Of a stretch of DNA of 64,000 nt, positions 6,561 through 14,496 are shown one piece after another; the stretch's first letter is position 1; each line of letters begins with the position of its first letter. The position numbers and the translations under genes are program-made. The stretch spans positions 62,001-126,000 of the forward strand of contig NZ_JASHJI010000011.1 of the NCBI RefSeq assembly GCF_030733265.1, in the 5' to 3' direction. The stretch comes from Roseibium sp. MMSF_3412 (GTDB taxonomy: Bacteria > Pseudomonadota > Alphaproteobacteria > Rhizobiales > Stappiaceae). The notes beneath the pieces were generated by a model that was not told the DNA's origin, did no database searches, and worked only from the letters and a program-made list of their open reading frames with translations.

Positions 6561-9437
6561 ATGTTGGAACCAGAAGACAAAACCGCTGTCGAAACAGCGG
6601 GCGATTTTGCTGGCATAACGAAGTGGGAGCGGTATAGCGACGAAAAAGGCGGAGCCGAGCAGGAACGGCGCGATTTCGAGCGCTTTGCGATTGCCATTCT
6701 GAAAGTGCAGGACAAGGTGCGCCGGCGGTCCGGCGCCTTGCGAATTGACCGCGCCCAGCACGCCAAGGCGCTTCTTTCCGTCGATAACGCCATGCTCCGG
6801 ATTTCGGAGGACCTGCCCGAAGAGCTCGTCGCGGGTCATTGGCAGAAAGGCGCAGAACTGCGCACCACGCTGCGCCTGTCCAACGCCAGCGGCCAGCATC
6901 AGCCCGACAGCGAGCGCGACCTGCGTGGCGCAGCTCTCAGGGTTGATGCCGGAGACGAGGTCCAGGACCTCCTCATGACCAACTTTCCCGTCCCCCATGC
7001 CCGCGATGCGGAGCAGTTCATCGCCTTTGCCAGTGCAATGGCCGGCAACCGCATCATCGGGATCGTCAAGCTTCTCTTCGCCGTTGGTCCCCGCGAGGCA
7101 ATCCGCATGCTGCGCAATGTCGCCGGTGGCACAGGGCGCAAGGTGCACACGCTTTCGCAGGAAAGCTTCTGGAGCCGCGGTGCGATCCTGTGGGGAGATG
7201 CCGGTCCGGTCAGGTATTTTCTCCGGCCTCAGTCGAACGACGCCGGTGCGGATACCGATAAGGACATCCCAATTGACCAGAACTACCTGCGCAACGAGAT
7301 CGCGCAGAGGGTTGGCGAAGGCGATGTCAGCTGGGAACTGTGCGTTCAGCGGTTTGTCAGCGAAGACGTCACGCCGGTCGAGGACGCCGCCGCCGAATGG
7401 CCCGAGGACAGGTCGCCGCCCATCGTTGCCGCGCACCTCACCATCCCCAAACAGGACGTGGCAACGCTCGAGGCACAAGAGAAGGCCGCGGCAATCGACA
7501 GGCTTGCCTTCAACCCGTGGAACACGCAGCCCGGATTCCGTCCGCTCGGCAACCTCAACAGGGCACGCAAGGCCGTCTATGCGGCAAGCGCCGCGCACCG
7601 GGCCCGCAAGAGGTTTTATGAGCCGGTCCCCCTGCGCAACCGGATCGTGACCGCCGTGCTGGCACCGACCTTCGGCTTCGTCAACCGCTGGCGGCCCTGG
7701 TACCGGCTGCCGCATCTGGTGGCGCTCCTGAACCTGTCGCTTCTGCGCCATCAGCTGCGCAAGGAAAACCTCATCGACCGCGAACCGGTCGACCCCAACC
7801 CGCAGGCGACGCAACCCGATGCGCCGACTCCGGAAGCCGCCTGGGACGGACGGTTCTTCGACGGGACGCAGAACGATCTCAGCGTGCCGGAGATGGGCAA
7901 GGTCGGTGCCGTGTTCGGACGCAATCTCACGCCCGATCCGCGCCCGGACGACATCAACACGCCCAACCCGGTCGAAATCAGCCAGCAGCTGCTCTACCGG
8001 AAATCGTTCATTCCGGCGACGTCGCTCAACGTGCTCGCCGCCGCATGGATCCAGTTCCAGGTCCACGACTGGGTGCAGCACGCCCGCAGGCCCCTTGGCG
8101 AGAAAGACCTCGAAGTGCCGATGCCGGATGGCCAGACCTGGAAGAACACGCCCAAGGGCAAGAAAGAATCCGTCATGCGGATCGCCGGGGACCAGCCGAT
8201 CGGGACCGAGGGCGGCGCCAGTCTGACATTCGAAAATACCGTCTCGCACTGGTGGGACGGATCGGAAATCTATGGCAGCAGCCTGCAGAAATCCGACCGG
8301 TTGAGGGACGGCACCGGCCCGACGCTGCGCCTTGAAAACGGATACCTGCCGGAAAACAATCTCGGCATGGAAGTCACCGGTTTCAACGAAAGCTGGTGGC
8401 TGGGCCTCTCGGCCCTGCACACGCTGTTCGCGCGCGAGCACAACACGGTCTGCGATGCGCTGCGCAGGGAGTACCGGGACTGGAGCGACGAACGGATCTA
8501 CCAGACCGCCAGGCTCGTCATTTCCGCGCTGATCGCAAAGATCCATACGGTCGAGTGGACACCTGCCATTCTTGCGACACCGGAAATCGATGTCGCTCTC
8601 AACGCGAACTGGTCGGGACCGGCAGGCGCTTTCACGCGCATGGGGCTCTGGCTGCAAGAGGCCCACGCCCTGCGGGGCATTCCGGACACCCTGCCCGACC
8701 ATCACGCTGCGCGCTACTGCCTGACGGAGGATTTCGTCACCGTCTACCGGCTGCACCCGCTCCTGCCGGACGACTACCGCATCCACGACAGCCAGACAGG
8801 CACCTTCCGGGAGAAGCTCGAATTCAACGATATCCAGGGCATTCGAACCGACGAGGTCATGCGCAGGATCGGCCTGTCGGATGTGCTCTATTCCATGGGC
8901 AATGCCCATCCGGGCGCAATTACGCTGCACAATTATCCGCGCGCCCTGCAGCACTTCACCCGCACGTCGCACGATCTCAAGTCCGAGATCATCGACCTCT
9001 CCGTTGTCGATATCGTGCGCGAACGCTCGCGCGGCATCCCGCGCTACAACAAGTTCCGGCAAGGCCTGCACAAGCCGCCGATCCGCAGCTGGGAGGAGAT
9101 CACCGCCAACGGCGAGGATGTCCGCCTTCTCAAGGAAATCTACGGCTCGTTCGACAATATCGACACGATGGTCGGCCTGTTCGCGGAAACGCCGCCGCCG
9201 GGTTTCGGCTTCTCCGACACCGCGTTCCGCATCTTCATCCTGATGGCGACGCGCCGGCTCCAGTCGGACCGCTTCCTCACGGTCGATTTCCGTCCGGAAA
9301 TCTATTCGCCGCTCGGTCTTGCCTGGGTCCAGGAAAACACCATGACCAGCATCATCCTGCGCCACTTCCCGGAATTCGCGAGTGTTCTGCCGACCGGACA
9401 GAGCGCGTTTGCGCCGTGGCGTCCGCGTCAGACCTGA
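6561..9437 (+). CDS. catalase-like domain fused to alpha-dioxygenase/cyclooxygenase-type haem oxygenase
   Basis: A 958-residue, apparently soluble, two-domain haem protein. Residues ~30-350 look like the minimal catalase fold used by allene oxide synthases: distal His67 in QHAKA, a LRLSNASGQ...DLRGAALRV stretch matching catalase RFS...RGFAVKF, and a proximal Tyr340 in RKAVYAASAAHR. Residues ~430-958 match fatty-acid alpha-dioxygenases of the animal-haem-peroxidase superfamily: distal His502 in WIQFQVHDW, HTLFAREHN (620-628), and VYRLHPLLPD with catalytic-type Tyr729 three residues before proximal His732, the COX/alpha-DOX spacing. Plain peroxidases lack that Tyr. Expected chemistry: oxygenation of a fatty acid, then rearrangement or cleavage of the hydroperoxide by the catalase-like domain. 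Start chosen at 6561, 60 bases after the promoter. No signal peptide. Confidence 0.82.
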   Translation: MLEPEDKTAVETAGDFAGITKWERYSDEKGGAEQERRDFERFAIAILKVQDKVRRRSGALRIDRAQHAKALLSVDNAMLRISEDLPEELVAGHWQKGAELRTTLRLSNASGQHQPDSERDLRGAALRVDAGDEVQDLLMTNFPVPHARDAEQFIAFASAMAGNRIIGIVKLLFAVGPREAIRMLRNVAGGTGRKVHTLSQESFWSRGAILWGDAGPVRYFLRPQSNDAGADTDKDIPIDQNYLRNEIAQRVGEGDVSWELCVQRFVSEDVTPVEDAAAEWPEDRSPPIVAAHLTIPKQDVATLEAQEKAAAIDRLAFNPWNTQPGFRPLGNLNRARKAVYAASAAHRARKRFYEPVPLRNRIVTAVLAPTFGFVNRWRPWYRLPHLVALLNLSLLRHQLRKENLIDREPVDPNPQATQPDAPTPEAAWDGRFFDGTQNDLSVPEMGKVGAVFGRNLTPDPRPDDINTPNPVEISQQLLYRKSFIPATSLNVLAAAWIQFQVHDWVQHARRPLGEKDLEVPMPDGQTWKNTPKGKKESVMRIAGDQPIGTEGGASLTFENTVSHWWDGSEIYGSSLQKSDRLRDGTGPTLRLENGYLPENNLGMEVTGFNESWWLGLSALHTLFAREHNTVCDALRREYRDWSDERIYQTARLVISALIAKIHTVEWTPAILATPEIDVALNANWSGPAGAFTRMGLWLQEAHALRGIPDTLPDHHAARYCLTEDFVTVYRLHPLLPDDYRIHDSQTGTFREKLEFNDIQGIRTDEVMRRIGLSDVLYSMGNAHPGAITLHNYPRALQHFTRTSHDLKSEIIDLSVVDIVRERSRGIPRYNKFRQGLHKPPIRSWEEITANGEDVRLLKEIYGSFDNIDTMVGLFAETPPPGFGFSDTAFRIFILMATRRLQSDRFLTVDFRPEIYSPLGLAWVQENTMTSIILRHFPEFASVLPTGQSAFAPWRPRQT

Positions 9438-9449
9438 GGAGACACGCTC

Positions 9450-11093
9450 ATGCCCGTCTCCGTTCCACGTCTGAATTATGTGTGGCGTTCCGCTCTTTGG
9501 GTTCTGAATGCCGTCGTGCTCGTTGCGGTGGCCGCCACCGGCTATCTTGTCTACGTCGAAACCACCTGGGCGACGCCGGACTTCCGCGCCGCGCCCGAAG
9601 CCTTCCGGCACGGCACGATCGGGACCGAGGTCATGCCGCTGCCGGTCGCCCTTGTCCTGCCTGAGCTCTTTCCGCACCACTTCCAGCCTGCTGGACCGGA
9701 CGCGGGAAGCTGGGTGGACCAGTTCGGCTTTCTCGACGATCCCGACAATCCGGACGACCTGCCGGTCGGTTTCACGACGACGAACTATCGCCCGCTGACG
9801 GCGGCGCCCTCTCCCGTTCCCTTCGTCGCGCTCACCTGTGCCCTTTGCCACACCACGGAATTCGGCACCTCGGACGACGCAACGCCCGTGCGCGTGCTCG
9901 GGCCCGGCAGCGTTTCAATCAACCTTTTTGCCTGGCTGGACGCCTTTCAATCGTCGATCCTGGAACGCATGCCCGCACCGGCAGGCGAACCCCGGGAAAA
10001 CGCGCCTTACCGCCTGACGGTGCCGGCGATCCTGGCGGCCTATGAGGAAAAAACGGGAGAAGCTCTCTCGCTTCCGGAGCGCATCATGACCGGGCTCTGG
10101 CTCCGGCAGATCAGAAGCCGCCTTGAGGACGGCATTGCCCGTTTCGACGAACCCTACGGCCATGGCCGGTCACGCGATGAGGATGTCACGCCGACCGGGC
10201 CGACGCGCACGCTGGCATTCCGCACGCTTTTGCGCAATGTCATGCATTACCCGGCCAACAATCTGCCGATCCATTCGAAAATCGCGACGATCTTCAATCA
10301 GGGCTGGCGCGAGCGTGCGCAGTTCGACGGCTCGGTCGCGGATGTCAATGCGCGCAGTTCGCTGGCGGCGGTCGCCGCCGGTGCAACCGAAGTCAACCTT
10401 GCGCATCCGGAGATCGTTCACAATATCCGCGAGGCAATCGCCTACACGATCGACCTGAAACCGCCGCCCTTCGAGGCGCTGTTTCCCGCAGCGGCGCCGC
10501 CGGACCCGGCAACGGTTGAACGGGGCCGGGCGGTCTACCGGACCTATTGCCTTTCGTGTCACGGCGACAAGTCCCCGGACGGCTGGGAGTTCGGGCCGCG
10601 GACGCACGACGTGATCCCGTTAAGTGAAATCGGCACCGACCCGGAGCGGGTGATGTTCCGTCACTACGGCGAAATGCCCGATGCGCTGCATGCCTATTTC
10701 CCCAAGGAACACGCCTTCGCCTTTGACCGGGGCGATGTGTTTCCGCAGCCGGAAGAAGCCGGCAATCTTGCCATTCGCGGCTATGTCGCCGGCCCTGTCG
10801 ACGGTGCCTTCCTCAGAGCGCCATATCTCCACAATGCCAGCGTGCTGACCCTGGCGGAGCTGATCAATCTGGAGCCGAGGCGGACGGAATTCTATCGCGG
10901 CCGGAACACCTACGACACCGAGCGGGTCGGGTTTCACAGCCCGTCGGCACGGGACGACCAACGGTATTTCCGTTTCGACACGGCCGCGCCGGGCAATTCC
11001 AATTCCGGGCACGACTATCCCTGGGCGATCGACGATCCACGGCGCGATCCCGCCGCCCTTTCAGACCTGCTCGCCTATTTGAAAACGCTGTGA
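9450..11093 (+). CDS. membrane-anchored di-haem cytochrome c
   Basis: A 547-residue protein with an N-terminal hydrophobic segment (~residues 12-36) that anchors it to the inner membrane with the body in the periplasm. Two covalent haem sites are visible, CALCH (130-134) and CLSCH (367-371). The PDDLPVGFTT stretch before the first site and the overall size resemble the di-haem peroxidase/RoxA-like group (rubber oxygenase relatives), but I cannot assign it to RoxA itself. It starts 12 bases after the fusion oxygenase and overlaps the next gene at GTGA, so it is part of the operon. Likely role: electron transfer or peroxide/oxygen chemistry in the periplasm. Confidence 0.82.
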   Translation: MPVSVPRLNYVWRSALWVLNAVVLVAVAATGYLVYVETTWATPDFRAAPEAFRHGTIGTEVMPLPVALVLPELFPHHFQPAGPDAGSWVDQFGFLDDPDNPDDLPVGFTTTNYRPLTAAPSPVPFVALTCALCHTTEFGTSDDATPVRVLGPGSVSINLFAWLDAFQSSILERMPAPAGEPRENAPYRLTVPAILAAYEEKTGEALSLPERIMTGLWLRQIRSRLEDGIARFDEPYGHGRSRDEDVTPTGPTRTLAFRTLLRNVMHYPANNLPIHSKIATIFNQGWRERAQFDGSVADVNARSSLAAVAAGATEVNLAHPEIVHNIREAIAYTIDLKPPPFEALFPAAAPPDPATVERGRAVYRTYCLSCHGDKSPDGWEFGPRTHDVIPLSEIGTDPERVMFRHYGEMPDALHAYFPKEHAFAFDRGDVFPQPEEAGNLAIRGYVAGPVDGAFLRAPYLHNASVLTLAELINLEPRRTEFYRGRNTYDTERVGFHSPSARDDQRYFRFDTAAPGNSNSGHDYPWAIDDPRRDPAALSDLLAYLKTL

Positions 11094-11707
11094 GGTTCGA
11101 CATGACCCATGACAGACCGCGCGCACTCACCCTGTCCCAGGTCACGCTGGTCAACGTGGCTTCGGGACTTCTCATCATCTGGTGCCTGCTCGCGCCGGAG
11201 CTCGGCGGAGACCTTGAGCTTGGGCGCACCAAGCTGACCATCTGGGCGACGACATTCCTGCTGCTGCCGGCCCTGGCCTTCTGGCTGTTCCGGACATCCG
11301 GCCAGGCGGTGGCCAATCTGGCCTATCTGTTCTGGACCGGTGCCTGGGTGCTGTTCGTGCTCCATGCCTACTGGGCGGTCTTCATCATCTTCGACGGTGT
11401 TGCCGACACGTTCGTGCAACAGGGCACGGTGATTGCCGGCGGCAATTTCCTTCTGCTCGGCCTGTGGACGCTGGATGTCGCGATGATCTGGCTGCTGCCC
11501 GCCCGCATGCAGTCTTTCTGGGTCCAGTTGGTCGTCCGGCTGATCGCCTTCCTGATCTTTGCCGGAACGCTGGTCGTTCTCAGGGGCGGGGCCATTCAGA
11601 TCCTGGGTTTCGTATTCACCGGCACGCTCATCGCCGCGGCCTTTGTACGCGCGATCGTCCAGGTGCCCGCGCATAAAGTGGAGGCTCAACATGGACAAGC
11701 AGGTTAA
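11090..11707 (+). CDS. polytopic membrane protein of the oxygenase operon, function unknown
   Basis: A 205-residue protein with about six hydrophobic helices (for example LTIWATTFLLLPALAFWLF and LTLSQVTLVNVASGLLIIW) and almost no long soluble loops. The GTG at 11090 overlaps the cytochrome stop (GTGA); an ATG at 11102 is an alternative start. I recognise no family. Lying between a membrane-anchored cytochrome c and a nitroreductase-like protein, it could be a quinone- or haem-linked membrane component or an export partner; this is inference. It overlaps the next gene by 17 bases. Confidence 0.75.
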   Translation: MRFDMTHDRPRALTLSQVTLVNVASGLLIIWCLLAPELGGDLELGRTKLTIWATTFLLLPALAFWLFRTSGQAVANLAYLFWTGAWVLFVLHAYWAVFIIFDGVADTFVQQGTVIAGGNFLLLGLWTLDVAMIWLLPARMQSFWVQLVVRLIAFLIFAGTLVVLRGGAIQILGFVFTGTLIAAAFVRAIVQVPAHKVEAQHGQAG

Positions 11708-13073
11708 CACGCACAAAGGCCTTAACGACCTTCTCGCCCGGCCGCTTCTGGAAACGATGTGGCGGCGCCGGACGCACCGGGTGCCGCGCGGCGTGGAGGA
11801 AGTCGCCGCCGGTTCCATGACCTACAAATCCGAGCAGGAACCCAAGCCGCTGTCGGAGCTTGAGGAAGCCGTTCTGATCGCCACGACCGGGGCAACGGGT
11901 CTGACCATGCCGGACCGGCCGTTCCAGGACCCGGACACCGGCCGCCTGGTGATGGCCAAGCCCAACCTGACCATGACAGGGCGGACGGCCGGAAGCCCGG
12001 ACAACGCCCAGGGCACCCACTTCTTCCTGATCAATGACAGCGGCACCTATTTCCTGCGCCAGTTGCCGCCCAGCGGCGAAGCGTTCTCGCCGGAAACGCT
12101 GATCGCGCGCGCAAACGAATCGAAGGTGCAGCTGCTGGACAGGCGTCTCGACGTGAATGAGGGCGGACGCAACTTCCCCGCCTATCTCGATTCCAACCGC
12201 CTCCTGTCCAACCTGCCGGGGACAACGATCCTGGTTCCGGTGGTCGATCTCTCGCACCAGTATATCAACGGCCTGATGTATCTCCTGACGCAGCCTGACG
12301 GGTCACGGCCCGCGCTTGTCGACGACCGCAACTTCTATTTCTCCGCCGGCGTGAAGGAGTGGGTACGTCGAAAGTTCCTGAACAACGACATCAAGGTGCC
12401 GCTCGGCATCATCGGCTCGCTCAGAACGCAGCTGGAAGCGCCGCTGCTGTTGCAGAACCTGTTTCTTGTCGCCGAGGCCATGGGCCTCGGAGCCTGGATC
12501 CACGCCACGATCAGCCCGCCGGTTCTGACCGGCGATCCGAAATTCAGCGACCGCTACGGACCGATGCTGGGGTTTGAACATGCCGTGCCGAAATGGCGGC
12601 TGATGGATATCCTGCGCTGGCACGTGCCCCTGCCGCGCTTTAGCAACCTTCGCTCGCACCCGATCGCCCTGCGCCACAAGGGCGAAGACCTGATCGTTGC
12701 CAAGTGCCCGCCCAATTTCGCCACCATGAGCGAGGCGGTCGATGCGGTTCTGACAAAGAAATTCGGCAGCGGCGGTGTCTACCAGGACAGTGAGACGTTC
12801 AAGAAGATCTACAAGGACGATTACGGCGAGCGCTACCTGTCGGAAGCGGCGGAGTACAATCAGGACGTCATCAACTGCGCCCGCGATGTCTGCAATTACA
12901 TCTACGACACGCACGGCCGTTTTCCGGCGCATTGCGAAGCCATCCACGTTCCCGGCGTGTGGCTGCAGGTCCATCACGTCGAAATCCCCTACTATGAGAA
13001 GTTCTTCAAGGACGGCCTGACGGAATGCCACCGCAACCACGATGCGCTCTGGGACGCGGACGGCGCAGCCTGA
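11691..13073 (+). CDS. nitroreductase-like (FMN reductase fold) protein of the oxygenase operon
   Basis: A 460-residue cytosolic-looking protein. Support for a nitroreductase fold: an N-terminal ETMWRRRTHRVPRG stretch followed by LSELEEAVLIATTGATG, and the helix LLQNLFLVAEAMGLGAWIHA, which matches the typical nitroreductase pattern of a hydrophobic QNLxLAAxAxGLG helix. At 460 residues it is about twice the usual nitroreductase length and has an extra C-terminal region rich in His, Cys and Tyr (for example HCEAIHVPG, WLQVHHVEIPYYEKF). A GGAG ribosome site lies before the ATG at 11691. It may reduce an oxygenated lipid or a flavin/quinone partner. Family assignment is moderate; function is unknown. 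Confidence 0.6.
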   Translation: MDKQVNTHKGLNDLLARPLLETMWRRRTHRVPRGVEEVAAGSMTYKSEQEPKPLSELEEAVLIATTGATGLTMPDRPFQDPDTGRLVMAKPNLTMTGRTAGSPDNAQGTHFFLINDSGTYFLRQLPPSGEAFSPETLIARANESKVQLLDRRLDVNEGGRNFPAYLDSNRLLSNLPGTTILVPVVDLSHQYINGLMYLLTQPDGSRPALVDDRNFYFSAGVKEWVRRKFLNNDIKVPLGIIGSLRTQLEAPLLLQNLFLVAEAMGLGAWIHATISPPVLTGDPKFSDRYGPMLGFEHAVPKWRLMDILRWHVPLPRFSNLRSHPIALRHKGEDLIVAKCPPNFATMSEAVDAVLTKKFGSGGVYQDSETFKKIYKDDYGERYLSEAAEYNQDVINCARDVCNYIYDTHGRFPAHCEAIHVPGVWLQVHHVEIPYYEKFFKDGLTECHRNHDALWDADGAA

Positions 13074-13237
13074 GAAAAACGGCGGGGGGGGGGCACGCGG
13101 GCAGCACCACGGCCAGCCGATGCCGAAACGCTGCGCAGGTGGCCTCGCCGGATCCCTGCCTTCCCGGATCGGGTCAGGTCAGAACAGGACCTGCCCGGAG
13201 CGTTTTGACGCGAACGGACGCGGTCCGGGTGCAGACG

Positions 13238-13405
13238 TCATGACCCTGTTTCTGCTGAATTGGCATAGGACGCCTCTTCTTCCGGGGTGTCCGCTCTCCA
13301 GTCCGGATCAAAATAAAAGCTGCTGGCAACCACTAAAACAACCGCGAGCCCGACACACCCGAACGCGAGCAGGACGGCCCCTTTTTCAAAATTCCTGTTC
13401 TCCAT
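13238..13405 (-). CDS. small single-pass membrane protein, hypothetical
   Basis: A 55-residue ORF starting MENRNFEKGAVLLAFG, with one central transmembrane helix (VGLAVVLVVASSFYF) and an acidic tail (TPEEEASYANSAETGS). GGGGGA lies close upstream of the ATG at 13405. Nothing homologous is recognised. The composition (charged N-terminus, clean helix, acidic C-terminus) looks like a real small membrane protein. The remaining bases of the 13074-13542 gap hold no other gene but contain a run of ten G near 13084. Confidence 0.5.
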   Translation of the reverse strand: MENRNFEKGAVLLAFGCVGLAVVLVVASSFYFDPDWRADTPEEEASYANSAETGS

Positions 13406-13542
13406 GGATCCCCCAATTGGCCAAGAGAGACAACAGGATAGAGGCTCCAAGGATTGAGGCTTACTTAACGGCAGTGGTTAACTTGGCATTTTACGACACC
13501 CTGCCCCGCGATTGCCAAGAAATAGTTTTTTGGGGGGGTCTT

Positions 13543-14481
13543 CTAAAGCCGCGAAACACCTGGAACAGACGCCCAAACAAGCGTTGCGTCCGCCCTGGAT
13601 CCCAAGAAGAATTCGCCTCCCAGACTTTCCAGTTTCAAAGCTCGGTTCTTGAATGCCGTTTCTGCCGCTTCAGCAGCTTTACGATTCTCAAACGAAGCAT
13701 GCAACGCAACCTTCCAGCGCCCGGGAACTGCAGGCGGGAATCCGGCATTGATTTGATCTGTGCGCGTTTTCGGATCATTCGAAACGCCGACCTTGAACGC
13801 CACCCTTTTGTCTCCAAGACTTTGTTGGCGACCCGTCAACGCTGCTGTGTCTCCTGTAAATTCAAGGAGATACAGAAACGTTTCTCCATCCGTGTGGCTT
13901 GCTGTTCGCTCCCCGCTTGATCCGGGGAATGCCTTGGATGGGGAAAAGACTTCCTTGAAAGAGAGCACGATACTGTCGTCCTCATCGATCGTTTTTTCAC
14001 CAAAAACATTGGCTTCTCTGACCTTGATCTTGAGCGCGGTTGCGATTTCGTCCTGTGTCAATGGTTGCCCCCATACGCCAATGCCCTGCCCGGCTGCGCT
14101 ATCGTATGTCTCAGGTGCAATCCGTTCGATTGGAAGCTTGTCGACGGCATGCCATGCCCTGCGGACCGGCAGTGCGTATGTCCAGCTGTCTGAATGACCG
14201 GAGTCCTTTTTCGCCAACAAACTGGCTTCAGAGGCTTTTTCGTAGTCCCGAATGGGACGCGACTCGATCTGAACGAACCCGAGAATATGGGACCGCAACG
14301 CCTTTTTGGTCTGAAAGGTCGAAGCCCCATATATCAGCATCAGATCCCCATCGTTCAGCTCGCGCAAAGCACGGGCCTGACCATTTTGATTTGTCCAGCC
14401 GACATATCCGGCCTCTTCGGGATTGAAGGTGTAGAATGCGCGTATCCACATATTGCGGTTAAATGGCAAACCGGTCTCCAT
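13543..14481 (-). CDS. EVE/PUA-like N-terminal domain plus GIY-YIG (T5orf172-like) C-terminal domain protein
   Basis: A 312-residue protein. The N-terminal ~170 residues (MWIRAFYTFNPE... LNDGDLMLIYG... HILGFVQIES) look like an EVE/PUA-type domain, a fold that reads modified bases. The C-terminal ~110 residues carry the GIY-YIG pattern: FLYLLEF (202-208), then AFKVGVSNDPKTRTDQI with Lys230 and Arg240, ENRKAAEAAE and a late GGEFF. This pairing suggests a modification-dependent nuclease. It begins 15 bases after the upstream MmeI-like gene on the same strand with a GGGAGAG ribosome site, so the two are co-transcribed. Domain calls are from pattern only. Confidence 0.62.
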   Translation of the reverse strand: METGLPFNRNMWIRAFYTFNPEEAGYVGWTNQNGQARALRELNDGDLMLIYGASTFQTKKALRSHILGFVQIESRPIRDYEKASEASLLAKKDSGHSDSWTYALPVRRAWHAVDKLPIERIAPETYDSAAGQGIGVWGQPLTQDEIATALKIKVREANVFGEKTIDEDDSIVLSFKEVFSPSKAFPGSSGERTASHTDGETFLYLLEFTGDTAALTGRQQSLGDKRVAFKVGVSNDPKTRTDQINAGFPPAVPGRWKVALHASFENRKAAEAAETAFKNRALKLESLGGEFFLGSRADATLVWASVPGVSRL

Positions 14482-14496
14482 TGTCGCTCTCCCTTG

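Noticed and set aside
6429..9851. 1140-codon open frame on the minus strand opposite the fusion oxygenase gene
   Set aside because: High-GC third-position bias leaves antisense frames open. The plus strand carries clear family motifs; the antisense translation is Arg/Gly-rich without any recognisable domain.
9450..11093. Assignment of the di-haem cytochrome as rubber oxygenase RoxA
   Set aside because: Two CxxCH sites and size fit the wider group, but haem spacing and the operon context differ; not enough to name it.
13084..13540. Homopolymer runs (G10 near 13084, T6G7 near 13526) as a phase-variation switch
   Set aside because: Both lie outside coding sequence and away from any promoter signal; simple slippage or sequencing artefact is more likely.
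13042..13920. 292-codon plus-strand frame crossing the 3' end of the nitroreductase-like gene and the GIY-YIG-like gene
   Set aside because: Spans an intergenic gap with a G10 run and runs antisense to a better supported gene; composition not protein-like.
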